Below are positions 45,517 to 54,818 of a stretch of DNA of 64,000 bases, piece after piece; the stretch's first letter is position 1, and every line of letters starts with the position of its first letter. The DNA is from JANNSX01 sp963741525 (GTDB taxonomy: Bacteria > Pseudomonadota > Alphaproteobacteria > Rhizobiales > Hyphomicrobiaceae): positions 62,001 to 126,000 of the forward strand of contig CAVUIW010000009.1 of NCBI GenBank assembly GCA_963741525.1. Reading direction: 5' to 3'. The position numbers and the translations under genes are program-made. The notes beneath the pieces were generated by a model, which had not been told where the DNA came from, did not search any database, and worked only from the letters and a program-made list of their open reading frames with translations.

Positions 45517-46452
45517 ATGAACGCCATCGTCTCGACCATCGCCCCGGTCTTCGGCCTGATCTTCATCGGCTATCTGACGATGCGCTTGCATGTCGTCTCG
45601 GATGCGGCCGCCAAGGGATTGGCCGAATTCGCCTTCATGATCGCCATGCCGGCGCTGCTGTTCCGCACCATGGTGACGGCCCAATCGACCTCGAGCTCGC
45701 CTGGCTCGATCCTCGCCGCCTTCTTCATCGCCGACGCTGTCGTTTGGATTGTCGCGACGCTCGCCGCCATACACTTCATCAAGCGCACGGGCCTCGAGGC
45801 GACGGCGCTCGCCATGGCGTCGACCTTCGGCAACACGGTGATGCTGGGCCTCCCGCTCGGCATCGCCTACTACGGCGATGCCGCGACGCCGGCACTGGCG
45901 TTGATCATCGCTGTGTTTTCGCCAATCCGCTGGCTCATTGCCTCGGTGCAGGCCGAGTGGATGACAGCCAAGGGGCCTGTCGATCTCGGCGGGCGAGCGC
46001 GCGATCTCCTCAAGGATCTGGCGACCAATCCGATCGTGTTCGGCGTCCTGCTCGGCAGTCTGTGGCGGGCGACCGATCTCGGGCTCAACGAGGTTCCCGA
46101 CAAGCTCCTGGCGATGCTCGGCACGGCGGGCGTTCCGGCCTCGCTGTTCGCGCTCGGCGCGAGTCTCAGCCGCTACAGCATCCACGGCGACCTCGATGCC
46201 ATGGTGCTCGTGCTGATGCTGAAGTTGCTGCTGTTTCCGGTCACGGCCTATATCCTTGCCGTGCATGTTTTCGCGCTGCCGCCGATGGCCGCAAACGCCG
46301 TCGTGCTGCTCGCCGCCTGCCCAACCGGAGCCAACGCGTTCCTGTTCGCCCAGCGCTACGACAGCGCCGTCGGCCCGGTTTCGGCGTCGGTTGCCGCCGG
46401 CACGGTTATTGCCGCGCTGACGATCTCGGTGCTGTTCGCGGTGATGAATTAG
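45517..46452 (+). CDS. AEC-family (auxin efflux carrier-like) transporter
   Basis: 311 residues with about ten membrane helices in two halves. IAPVFGLIFIGYLTMR opens the N-half, and GNTVMLGLPLGIAYYGDAA is the conserved substrate-path segment. LLAACPTGANAFLFAQRY is its counterpart in the C-half. In bacteria the family carries malonate and other carboxylates; the substrate here is unknown. Confidence 0.87.
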   Translation: MNAIVSTIAPVFGLIFIGYLTMRLHVVSDAAAKGLAEFAFMIAMPALLFRTMVTAQSTSSSPGSILAAFFIADAVVWIVATLAAIHFIKRTGLEATALAMASTFGNTVMLGLPLGIAYYGDAATPALALIIAVFSPIRWLIASVQAEWMTAKGPVDLGGRARDLLKDLATNPIVFGVLLGSLWRATDLGLNEVPDKLLAMLGTAGVPASLFALGASLSRYSIHGDLDAMVLVLMLKLLLFPVTAYILAVHVFALPPMAANAVVLLAACPTGANAFLFAQRYDSAVGPVSASVAAGTVIAALTISVLFAVMN

Positions 46453-46453
46453 A

Positions 46454-46556
46454 GCACGTTCAGGCGAAGTGGCTTCCCGGTTCGCCGTGGAACGTGCTCC
46501 AAGCCAAGACTCGCACGTTCAGGCGAAGTGGCTTCCCGGTTCGCCGTGGAACGTGA
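46454..46556. repeat. Direct duplication of a 43-bp palindromic element
   Basis: GCACGTTCAGGCGAAGTGG...CGCCGTGGAACGTG occurs twice without change, at 46454-46497 and 46513-46555, separated by about 15 bp. Each is a hairpin (GCACGTTC / GAACGTGC). A related, inverted copy with GGTATCCACTTCG inside is at 53869-53917. Confidence 0.88.
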
Positions 46557-46573
46557 ACGGTCGCCGTTTAGGC

Positions 46574-47092
46574 TTAAGCTGCGACTTGCCGGCGTGTTCC
46601 GGTTGTGCGCGGCGCCAGACGTGCTGGCACTTCTGGCGCTCGGCAGTTGCGCTCGGCGGTGAAGGCGCTGACCGAGGCGACTTCCGCCAAGAGGCTGGCG
46701 ACCTCGAAATCCAAGGCATCGAGCAGGGTCTCGGCACGAGCATGCGAATGCTTCGCAACACCCGCAAGCTTGATGTTATCCGTGGAGAAACTTTCGACGC
46801 GCCGCCAGTGCCGGGAAAGCTGCGAGACCTTATCGACCGCAACGGGCGGCGCCGTCTCGAAGGCCATCGAGGGGGTCTTTTTCCTCTCGACGCTCTCGAG
46901 CTTCAGCCGGATCGCCCGGTTGGCGCGATGGATGGCGCGGCCGATCTTCCACAGACCATAGCTCAAGAACAAAGCGACGCCGCCCGCGATGACGGTGCTC
47001 GTCACATCGGCATTGTCGAGCAACTCGCGCCCGAAGGCGACAATGCCCTGATTTTTGATCTCGATCTGCACTGACGCTCGCTCCGGCACCAT
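46574..47092 (-). CDS. Hypothetical protein with one membrane helix
   Basis: Up to 172 residues. A GTG at 47071 with GGAG upstream would trim seven residues. One hydrophobic segment (VTSTVIAGGVALFLSYGLW) is followed by a basic region (KIGRAIHRANRAIRLKLESV) and then a helical domain with AETLLDALDFEVASLLAEVA. Codon use is consistent with coding. No family is recognised, and the C-terminal 25 residues look less natural. Confidence 0.5.
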   Translation of the reverse strand: MVPERASVQIEIKNQGIVAFGRELLDNADVTSTVIAGGVALFLSYGLWKIGRAIHRANRAIRLKLESVERKKTPSMAFETAPPVAVDKVSQLSRHWRRVESFSTDNIKLAGVAKHSHARAETLLDALDFEVASLLAEVASVSAFTAERNCRAPEVPARLAPRTTGTRRQVAA

Positions 47093-47343
47093 TCCGGGGG
47101 GCCGCTCTCCGACCGGCCGGAGAGTGGGAGGTTGTAGGGTCGCCGCAAAACCTTAAGCAGAAATTACCTCCGGAACCGCAGTGGGTGCGGACTAATTCTC
47201 GCTTGGTGGTTAACGGCGATCCACTCACACGGCGTCACTCCTGCTACCGTCCTGCTGACGAAAGGCAGCAGCCACGGACGGCGGTGAGGGAACACACAGA
47301 TTGCGCACGGCAGGTCGATGTTGCGCATTTGCCGGGGGGTTAA

Positions 47344-47362
47344 GCCCGCAGGGTCTGACCCC
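47344..47362. repeat. Single CCCGCAGGGTCTGACCCC unit
   Basis: An isolated half-copy of the repeat found at 39125 and 45250, directly next to the 3' end of the HNH endonuclease gene. The partner arm is absent. Confidence 0.7.
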
Positions 47363-47369
47363 GATCGAG

Positions 47370-47975
47370 CTACGGCTCCAACTCGGTATCCCAATACAAA
47401 TAATCGAGCCAGCTGTCGTGCAGGTAGTTCGGCGGAAAGAGGCGCCCGTTGCGATGCAGCTCGAACACCGTCGGCCGGTAGGGAGCCTGATAGGGGCGCA
47501 TCTTCGCCTGCTCCATCGTCAGGCTGCCCTTGGCGAGATTGCATGGCGCGCAGGCCGTCAGCACGTTGTCCCAGCGGGTCATGCCGCCCCGCGAGCGCGG
47601 CGTCACATGGTCGAAGGTCAAATCATCCTTGTCGCCGCAGTACTGGCACGAGAAGCGGTCGCGCAGGAACACGTTGAATCGCGTGAAGGCCGGATAGAGC
47701 GCCGGCTTCACATAGCTCTTGAGCGAGACGACGCTCGGCAGCTGCATCTCGAAACTGGGGCTGCGGACGACCCGCTCGTATTCAGAGACGATGTTCACCC
47801 GGTCGAGGAACACGGCCTTCACCGTCTCCTGCCAGCCCCACAGCGACAACGGGTAATAGCTCAACGGCCGGTAATCGGCGTTGAGGACCAATGCCGGGAA
47901 GTTGTCGGGCGGAGAGGCGGTGTGCGCGGCCGTCAATGATCCTGTCCTTTGTGGCAGCCCCTGATTCGCACACAT
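47370..47975 (-). CDS. HNH endonuclease
   Basis: 201 residues. The HNH nuclease fold is FSCQYCGDKDDLTFDHVTPRSRGG with CxxC, DH and a later CAPCN, the zinc-binding type. The N-terminal part PALVLNADYRPLSYYPLSLW is typical of the widespread alphaproteobacterial HNH protein, normally a single conserved chromosomal gene and not part of a phage. Its in vivo target is unknown. Confidence 0.88.
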   Translation of the reverse strand: MCANQGLPQRTGSLTAAHTASPPDNFPALVLNADYRPLSYYPLSLWGWQETVKAVFLDRVNIVSEYERVVRSPSFEMQLPSVVSLKSYVKPALYPAFTRFNVFLRDRFSCQYCGDKDDLTFDHVTPRSRGGMTRWDNVLTACAPCNLAKGSLTMEQAKMRPYQAPYRPTVFELHRNGRLFPPNYLHDSWLDYLYWDTELEP

Positions 47976-48107
47976 CGGAAGCTGGTATTGCCGGGGATAC
48001 TATCGCCCGATGGCGGCCGTGTGAAGGTCCGGCGGGCCACATCCAAGGCCGGACGGCATGGGAGCGCGGCCGGTGTGCCTTAATATCATATAGGAACTGA
48101 AACGGGG

Positions 48108-49881
48108 CTATTGAAGGGCCTGAGGCGAAGGCGTTCTGCTCTTGGCCGCACTTATCAGCGCCGGCACGGCGTCCTCGACCTCCAGGCACACGACGGCGCC
48201 TGCCGCCGCCAGCTCCTTGGTCACGTCGACCGGCAGGCTGGTGTTCGACCCCTGCGGCACCTGGTTCAGGCGGCCGCCGATCAGCACCGGTATCGAAATG
48301 TCCGTGCTCGGCGAGCGTCTGCTTCAGCGCCTGATAGTAGGAGAGCGCCACGCCGTTGTAGGTGGTGAGCGCGATCGCATCGACCTCCGCCGTCTTCGAC
48401 TGGCGAACAATGTCGATCGGATCGACCGAGACGCCACCGTCGACGACGGTGACGCCCAGGTCCTTGAACATGTTGTCGAGGAGCAGCTTGGCGTGCTCGT
48501 GCACGTCGGTGGTGGCGGTGAGCACGCGCACGCCCGCCTCGGCGAGCTTCGCTTTCGCCGTTCGGCGTCACGCTTGGCCATGTGCTTCTCGCTCATGTGC
48601 CGGATTTCCTCGATCAACGAGCCCGCCACGACCGGCCGGCGGCCGCGCGGCAGCGCCGCATCGACCGCCCCGGCGCCGAACCGCTCCTCGATTTTCTTGG
48701 CGCCCATCCGTTTGATGGCGAGAAACATGCGGAACGGATCGGCGATGTCGATGCCGTCATCCTGAAAGCCCTTGATGAGATTTTCCTTGAACCGCTTGCC
48801 GCCCTCGATCATCAGATCGGCGACGCGATCGGATTCTTCCGGATCGATCATCGTTTCCAGGCCGAGGCTGCGCTCGGCGAGGCGGCCGGCGAATAGCTGG
48901 GCATCGACGATCTCGTCGATGTCGGGAATGCGGGAGTTCTCCGTCACCGGCACGGGATTGATGGCGTGGCCGGTCGGGCAGATGCGCTGGCCGAAGATGT
49001 CGACGGCAAGATAGGCGGCGAGCGCGGCATAGTTCTGCGCGTCGTTGCCGCGGTAGCTCACCGTGTTGCCGTAGACCATGGTGCCGGGCGATTTCGACAC
49101 GCGGGCGAGCGCCTTGTGGAAGGCATGCCGCCGCAGCGGATCGGAGAAATGGTGGCCATAGCAGAAGCTGAGGCTCGCTCCGATCAGCTCCTCGACGATA
49201 TACTTCTCGACCAGCACGATGCCGAGCGTCGAGGTCAGATCCGTGAAGAGCCCGGCGAAACCGTCGTCCAGATTGGAGTGGACGAGCACCTCGACCGGCT
49301 GGGCGGCGACGAGGCCCAAGGCGACGACGCTCGCCTCGACGGCGGCGATGCCGTCCGGGTCGCCGGGGAGACGGAAGGTGTAGAGCTGGCCGAGATTGCC
49401 GAGCGAGGTCGAGCCTGCGGCAAGTGCCGCCTGCGTGTTCTCGACAGCAGATGGAAAACCCATGATGAAGTCGCCGAAATGGGGCGCGACGGGTGCCGAA
49501 TGCGCGAGCTTCACGAAATCTTCCGGGCCCGCCAGCATCAAACCGGTGCCCTGGAGGTCGGTGGTGCGCGTGGCCTTGGTGTAGCCCATCGACCAGTCGA
49601 GTGTGATGCCGTAGCGGTCGACGGTCACGTCCTTGGTGAGGCAGCGCTCGTAGATGTCGCGCGTAGGCTTCGCAAGAGCGCGCATGATCGCGGAAGCCGA
49701 TCTGGGCGTGCTGGGTGATGCGCCGCTCGGCCGCCGCCTGGCGCTTGAACTCGGCCTCCGAGGCGACTCCTCGGTGTTTGAGAAACGGTCCGGGCTCGAC
49801 CTTCCAGGTCTTGGCGAGGGCGCGTCCCTTCTCGAGCAGCTCCGCCCCCGTCGGCAGGGGCCTGGTCGAATCCGCGCTCAT
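48108..49881 (-). pseudogene. Cobalamin-dependent mutase-like protein, three frameshifts
   Basis: About 590 residues when repaired. An N-terminal helical region (MSADSTRPLPTGAELLEKG) leads, after a shift near 49684, into a barrel-like domain: YGITLDWSMGYTKATRTTDL, GDFIMGFPSAVENTQ and STSLGNLGQLYTF. A second shift near 48556 precedes a C-terminal B12-binding domain: VRVLTATTDVHEHAK, GVTVVDGGVSVDP and ALTTYNGVALSYYQAL. A third near 48294 precedes VLIGGRLNQVPQGSN. The cobalamin motif DxHxxG reads DVHEHA, with Ala for Gly. It is not methylmalonyl- or ethylmalonyl-CoA mutase by sequence; its reaction is unknown. Confidence 0.72.
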
Positions 49882-49909
49882 CGAGATGTCTCCGCTAACG
49901 GTCCGGCGC

Positions 49910-50596
49910 CTACTTCCGCCCGCCGAAGGCCAGGCGGAGAAAACCTCCGCCCATGGCGAGCCCGAGCGGGTCTATACCATGACCGAGGCCGGGACGCAGA
50001 TGCCATTCGACGACGACCTGGGCTGCGGCGAGCGAGTCCCTCGTCAGCGCCAGCGCCTTGGGCGGAATGACCTCGTCCTGGTCGCCGTGGATCAACAGGA
50101 CCGGCGGCTGGGACTGGATGCCCTCGCCCAAATGCTCGGGCCCCGCGATGATGCCCGAATAGCCGACGATCCCTGCCGGCGCGATCCGCCGGCGCAAGCC
50201 CACATGCAGCGCCATCATCGTGCCTTGGCTGAAGCCGACGAGGGCGAGGCTTCCCGAGCCCAGGCCGAGGCGGGCCAGCTCCTGATCGATGAACGCATCG
50301 AGCAGCGGGCCGGATTTGCTGACGCCGCGCCAAAGCTCCTCCGGCGTGAAGGACTGGAGGGTGAACCATTGCCGTCCCGCGAGATCGGCGAAGGGCATGC
50401 CTTCCGGCGCATGCGGGGCGACGAAGGCCGCGTCGGGGAGCATGTCGCGCCACTCCTCGGCGAGGCCGATGAGATCGTCGCCGCTGGCGCCGAAGCCATG
50501 CAGCAGCACGACGAGCTGGCGGGGCTCCCGGTCGCCCTCCGGCCTCAGCCGTGGACCATCGAGCGCAATGACGGGTGGTTTAACGGTCTCGTTCAC
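49910..50596 (-). CDS. Carboxylesterase/phospholipase-type alpha/beta hydrolase
   Basis: 228 residues from a GTG at 50596 with GAGGGA upstream. LVVLLHGFGASGDDLIGLA (oxyanion hole), LVGFSQGTMMAL (Ser nucleophile, GFSQG), IHGDQDEVIP (Asp) and GLGHGIDPLGL (His) give the complete triad of the YpfH/lysophospholipase-carboxylesterase family. It lies 28 bp after the start of the mutase-like gene, on the same strand. Confidence 0.88.
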   Translation of the reverse strand: MNETVKPPVIALDGPRLRPEGDREPRQLVVLLHGFGASGDDLIGLAEEWRDMLPDAAFVAPHAPEGMPFADLAGRQWFTLQSFTPEELWRGVSKSGPLLDAFIDQELARLGLGSGSLALVGFSQGTMMALHVGLRRRIAPAGIVGYSGIIAGPEHLGEGIQSQPPVLLIHGDQDEVIPPKALALTRDSLAAAQVVVEWHLRPGLGHGIDPLGLAMGGGFLRLAFGGRK

Positions 50597-50761
50597 GGAC
50601 GGGAATCCCTCATGCTGCCGGCCCCGCAGCATTTCGCCCCCAAGTGCTGCTTGTCGCAGTCAATCGTGCCCAAACCAAGAAGGTATCCGCCCCTCTTAGG
50701 CGCAATCAGTGCCGATCCGCCGTAAGAACGCAGCCAAGGTAAACAAGCCAGATGCCGTTTT

Positions 50762-51631
50762 CTAACGCGTGTGCTGCCGGCTGGAGATGACGAGTGCAAT
50801 GCCGCCCAGCACTGCGATCGAGGACAACGCCAGGCGGAGTGTTATCACCTCGCCGAGCATCACGGTTCCGGCGATGGCGGTAATGACGGGAACGCTCAAT
50901 TGGACCGACGCCGCTTGCGCCGACGACAACCCAGGGATTGCAGCATACCAGATAGCATAGCCGAGCCCTGATGCGACGGCTCCGGACAGGACCGCAAAGA
51001 TCAGGCCGGATGGGCTGTACGTCAACGAGGTCGCGAGTGCCGCGATCGCCAGCGCAATCGCCGCCATCGGCAGCGCGCGCAGGAAGTTTCCAGCAGTCGC
51101 CGCGAGCGGATCGGCCTTGGACCGGCCGAGAATCGAATAGGCTCCCCAGGAAACGCCGGCGGTGAACATGAGAAGCGCACCAACCAGGTTTGGCGCCGAC
51201 ATGCCAGGCGCCAGCAGTATGGCGAGTCCTGCGAGGGCGACCGCGAGACCAAACGTTTGAAGAGCCGATATGCGCTCGCCACGGACGAGCCCTATCGTCA
51301 CCATGCTCGCCTGAACGGCGCCAAAAAGGATCAAGGCGCCGGTTCCGGCGGAGAGCGTGACGTAGGCCGCGGCAAAGGCGATGGCATAGGCGAATAGAGC
51401 GGCAGCCGCCGGCCAGGAGCCACCGGCGGTGCGGGCCTTGCCCTGGCAGGCCAGGATTGCCCATAGCATCAGCACGCCGGACGCGACCCGGATCGCCGTA
51501 AAGCTCGCCGGATCGATCGCGGCGCTCGCAAGGGCGAGGCGACAAAGCACCGAATTGGCCGCGAATGCCAGCATCGCGACGGTGGTCAGCCCGAGAGTGC
51601 GCGGTGTGACGAGATGCGGCGGCATTCTCAC
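50762..51631 (-). CDS. EamA/DMT-family transporter
   Basis: 289 residues, ten helices in two EamA repeats. It begins TLGLTTVAMLAFAANSVLCR and has GERISALQTFGLAVALAGL and GEVITLRLALSSIAVLGGI at the ends of the two halves. It matches the small 'drug/metabolite' branch. It stands alone between the esterase and alkA; substrate unknown. Confidence 0.87.
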   Translation of the reverse strand: MRMPPHLVTPRTLGLTTVAMLAFAANSVLCRLALASAAIDPASFTAIRVASGVLMLWAILACQGKARTAGGSWPAAAALFAYAIAFAAAYVTLSAGTGALILFGAVQASMVTIGLVRGERISALQTFGLAVALAGLAILLAPGMSAPNLVGALLMFTAGVSWGAYSILGRSKADPLAATAGNFLRALPMAAIALAIAALATSLTYSPSGLIFAVLSGAVASGLGYAIWYAAIPGLSSAQAASVQLSVPVITAIAGTVMLGEVITLRLALSSIAVLGGIALVISSRQHTR

Positions 51632-51682
51632 CTTATGGAGCAGGATCGCACGGGCCGGAAGTCCATGACACCGGAACGGGCT

Positions 51683-52366
51683 CTACAACGGCTGGCCGGA
51701 GCGGCCCTTGATGATCCGGTAGTAGGCCCAGAGCTGGCGGGCGGCGACACCACGCCAGGGCCGCCAACGTTCGGCAATGGCGTCGAGTTCCTTGGGTGAC
51801 GGGCGGCCATCGAGCGCGAGGAGATGCTCGGCGCTGACTTGCAGTGCGAGATCGCCCGAGGCGAAGGCATCGGTGCGGCCGAGGCAGAAGAGCAGATAGA
51901 TGTCGGCCGTCCAGGGGCCGATGCCGGAGATGGCCGTCAGGGTTTCGCGGACGGCGGCGTCGTCCACGGCAGTGAGCTTGTCGAAGTCGAGCTTACCGGT
52001 CTCGATGGCCGTGGCTACAGCCCGAAGCGTCCTGATCTTCGGTCCCGATAGTCCGGCGCCTCTAAGGTCGGCCTCGCTGAGCGCCAGCATCGTCGCCGCA
52101 TCGAACGGATCGAGCCGCGGGACGAGCCGGCCCCAGATCGCATCCGCCGAAGCGAGCGACACCATCTGGCCGACAACGATGTGGCAGAGCCCCTTGAACC
52201 CACCCGGATCGCGCCGCAGTGGCGGTTCGCCGGCGGCCTCGTGCGCGCGGCGCATGTCCTTGCAGAGGCGATTCAACGCGGCGACACCGGATAGGATGTC
52301 CTCGCGGCTCTCGATCAGCCGCGGTTCCGGCGCCTCCGCCCTTGCTCTCTTCGCCCTGGTGCCCAT
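51683..52366 (-). CDS. DNA-3-methyladenine glycosylase II (AlkA type)
   Basis: 227 residues. The helix-hairpin-helix/GPD motif is LTAISGIGPWTADIYLLFCL followed by the catalytic Asp in AFASGDLALQ. GFKGLCHIVVGQMVSLASAD is the upstream conserved helix pair. It removes alkylated purines in base-excision repair. The N-terminal half of E. coli AlkA is missing, as in many alphaproteobacterial forms. It is divergent from gluQRS. Confidence 0.88.
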   Translation of the reverse strand: MGTRAKRARAEAPEPRLIESREDILSGVAALNRLCKDMRRAHEAAGEPPLRRDPGGFKGLCHIVVGQMVSLASADAIWGRLVPRLDPFDAATMLALSEADLRGAGLSGPKIRTLRAVATAIETGKLDFDKLTAVDDAAVRETLTAISGIGPWTADIYLLFCLGRTDAFASGDLALQVSAEHLLALDGRPSPKELDAIAERWRPWRGVAARQLWAYYRIIKGRSGQPL

Positions 52367-52401
52367 AGCGTCTTGATAGCCGAGTTCCTTTGCGAGACGC
52401 C

Positions 52402-53277
52402 ATGGCCCCGCCCGTTTTCCGCTTCGCGCCGAGCCCCAATGGCGAGCTGCATCTGGGCCATGCCTACTCGGCGCTGCTCAACCAGCAGGTCGCCGAACGG
52501 ATGGACGGGCGTGTGCTGCTGCGCATCGAGGACATCGATGCGACGCGGACGCGTGAGGATTTCGTCGCGCAGATTTTCGAGGACCTCGACTGGATCGGAT
52601 TTCGCTACGAGAAGCCGGTGCGGCGGCAGTCTCGGCATATGGAAGATTATCGGGCGGCCGCAGACCGGCTGCGCGCCTTGGGCCTGCTCTATCCCTGTTT
52701 TGCGAGCCGCACTGAGATTGCCGCGGCTGTCGCCACCAAGGGACCGGACTGGCCGCGCGATCCGGATGGCGGGCTGGTCTATCCCGGGCTCTATCGCGGC
52801 CGGCCGGAGAGCGAGATCGCGGATCGGCTAAAGGCGGGCGAGCCGGTGGCCTGGCGGATCGATGTGGTGGCGGCTTTGAGACGTGCGAAGGCGATGGGCG
52901 CGCTGCCGCTCTCCGCTACGTTATTCCATCCCGATGGCCGCGAGGAGCAAGTTCCCGTCGATCCCGCGCCGTGGGGCGATGCGATCATCCTCCGCAAGGA
53001 AACGCCGACGAGCTATCACCTCTCCGTCGTCGAAGACGATGCGCTACAGGGCGTGACGCACGTGGTGCGCGGCAAGGACCTCGAGGCCGCAACCAGCCTG
53101 CATCGCCTGCTCCAAGTCCTGCTCGACCTGCCGTCGCCAAGGTACCTCCACCATCGGCTCCTCACCGTCGATGGCCGCAAGCTGTCGAAAAGCCTCCGCG
53201 ACAGGAGCCTCAAGACGCTGCGGGAGGAAGGCTTGTCACACGCCGATGTCAGGGCACTGATCGGTTCACTCGACTGA
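52402..53277 (+). CDS. gluQRS: Glutamyl-Q tRNA(Asp) synthetase
   Basis: 291 residues from the ATG at 52402. This truncated GluRS paralogue charges queuosine in tRNA-Asp. The class I signatures are FAPSPNGELHLGHAYSAL (HIGH-type) and GRKLSKS (KMSKS-type). LLRIEDIDATRTRED and GVTHVVRGKDL are typical, and the anticodon-binding domain is absent. The zinc ligands seen in some members are reduced to a single Cys (YPCFASR). Confidence 0.93.
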   Translation: MAPPVFRFAPSPNGELHLGHAYSALLNQQVAERMDGRVLLRIEDIDATRTREDFVAQIFEDLDWIGFRYEKPVRRQSRHMEDYRAAADRLRALGLLYPCFASRTEIAAAVATKGPDWPRDPDGGLVYPGLYRGRPESEIADRLKAGEPVAWRIDVVAALRRAKAMGALPLSATLFHPDGREEQVPVDPAPWGDAIILRKETPTSYHLSVVEDDALQGVTHVVRGKDLEAATSLHRLLQVLLDLPSPRYLHHRLLTVDGRKLSKSLRDRSLKTLREEGLSHADVRALIGSLD

Positions 53278-53365
53278 GACCATCTCTGGCCCTCGCGCCC
53301 TCGCTCAACCCACCCCCACACGGCGTTTTCGGGCGAGCCGCTCTCTACTGACTACCGCGTACCGC

Positions 53366-53674
53366 CTACCGCCGCCCGCCCGACGCCACCCGCAGCGTCC
53401 GGACACCATCCATGCACGAGACATTCGCCGCGCGCTCGGGCTGGCGGGCCGGCTGGCGCGAGGCCAGCGTCACCACCGCGCCGCAGACGCGTTCCGCCAT
53501 CATCTCGATAGCGCGGTCCCAGGAGAGACCATCCGGCTTCGTTATCTTAACGCCGAAACTCTCGGCGGCCTCGCGGGCGGAGCCGCCTTCGCGATAGACC
53601 CTGGCGGCCGCCTGGCGCGCGAGGCCGACAGCCTGGGACCACTGGACGGGATTGATGTTCGCCGGGCACTGCAT
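53366..53674 (-). CDS. Small conserved-looking protein, function unknown
   Basis: 102 residues. The N-terminus MQCPANINPVQWSQAVGLA is followed by a helix-turn-helix-like segment (AARVYREGGSAREAAESFGV) and a tail ending RVASGGRR. The arrangement suggests a small DNA-binding or structural protein. It is convergent with gluQRS. No family can be named with confidence. Confidence 0.55.
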   Translation of the reverse strand: MQCPANINPVQWSQAVGLARQAAARVYREGGSAREAAESFGVKITKPDGLSWDRAIEMMAERVCGAVVTLASRQPARQPERAANVSCMDGVRTLRVASGGRR

Positions 53675-53868
53675 GGTTCGATATCCTTCCTGTTGACGCT
53701 GCTACTGTTTTTGTGACGCTACGCGACTTCGATACTCAGTGAGTGGTGGCAAGCGCGCCCAGAGGAGGAACGACTCCACGACGCAATACCGGTCACGTAG
53801 AGCCCAGTTAAGGGTTGTGCTCGACCGCACGCGCTTGCCATTTCGCTTAAGCCTTCGGTTTTTTGCTT

Positions 53869-53917
53869 GGCGCACGTTCCACGGCGAACCGGTATCCACT
53901 TCGCCTGAACGTGCGCC
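53869..53917. repeat. GGCGCACGTTCC / GAACGTGCGCC palindrome with GGTATCCACTTCG core
   Basis: It is the reverse-complement relative of the elements at 46454-46555 and shares the ACCGGTATCCACTT core with the composite repeats at 26936 and 28913. It thus links two repeat families of the window. Confidence 0.8.
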
Positions 53918-54032
53918 TGTCTCCGAGGCTAGGAATCTCGCCGCTCCCTGGGCAGTTTCCTCCACAAGACCTTGTCTTTCACCGTGCTTGACGCCGGGTA
54001 TGACGTTCTTTCGGGGGCTACGAGAGACGCTT

Positions 54033-54288
54033 GACGCAACGGCACGCAACGAACGCTACGGGGACACAACTTGGTTTGTCGTGCTTCTCATCGGAAAACC
54101 GCTTCGCGCTTTTCCGGAAGCACGACGGGACGCAACGCGTGACACGGACACGAACGCTACCAACGCAACAGAACCAATCGGGACTGAGCCGGGACGGACA
54201 AACGAGGCCCGGAACGCGTACAACGCGACAAACGCAACGAGACGCAACAAACTAAAGACGCAACACTCACAAACGCAACGAACGCAAC
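54033..54288. repeat. Degenerate ACGCAAC tandem tract
   Basis: At least nine copies of ACGCAAC(G/A) occur in about 255 bp, irregularly spaced by 8-40 bp, interrupted by the truncated 128-bp repeat. Further single copies appear near 54506 and 54773. The pattern is not in codon register. Confidence 0.75.
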
Positions 54289-54818
54289 TACTGCAGGCGA
54301 CGCGACTGAAACTCGACCTCGGGCCCAAACACGGCGCGCACCGGAGACTGAGCACGCCCTGCGACACTGGCCTTGATCCGGGCCAAACGGGCCTGGACCA
54401 CACCGCCCCGTCCCAAACGCCAGCCCGCCGCGATACGCTTCAACACCGATGCCAGGACTTTACGCGGCGCCGGATGAACGGGGGCTGAGGACGGCGACAC
54501 AACCGAACGCAACAGATACTCGGACGCAGATACGCCACTCGACTTCGATTTTGAGAGGCGGGCCCTGGTCACTGGCGCCGAGCGATACGCAGCTCTGTCC
54601 AGATTTACGCGACCGACTGACACCCGCTTTTTCTCCCAACCCACCGCGGCACTAACTTTCCATCCGCGGACAAGGGAGGATTATCCGTTGCAAAGAGGCG
54701 ACAATGTGGACCGCTTTTGTTCCGTCGGTGTTATCTTCCTTGCGTTTCATTCATAAGTCTGAAACGCGACGCAACGTTCCGACCAAGGAGATAAATGGCG
54801 GTTGGAAATATTGCAGTT

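Larger units (their letters stand above)
53675..54818. other. Gene-poor, repeat-rich 1.1-kb region
   Basis: No recognised gene. It contains an inverted copy of the GCACGTTC element (53869-53917), a truncated copy of the 128-bp repeat (about 54058-54125) and an ACGCAAC-rich tract (54033-54288). Overlapping ORFs up to 249 codons exist on both strands but are rich in R, T, N and Q or hydrophobic repeats, as expected from low-complexity DNA. It lies beyond the 3' end of the peptide-kinase cassette. Confidence 0.7.

Noticed and set aside
48108..49881. Ethylmalonyl-CoA or methylmalonyl-CoA mutase
   Set aside because: The barrel part lacks the recognisable substrate-binding sequences of those mutases.
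53739..54488. 249-codon plus-strand frame next to the ACGCAAC tract
   Set aside because: Its length comes from low-complexity repeats (runs of Thr/Asn/Arg); no ordered domain.
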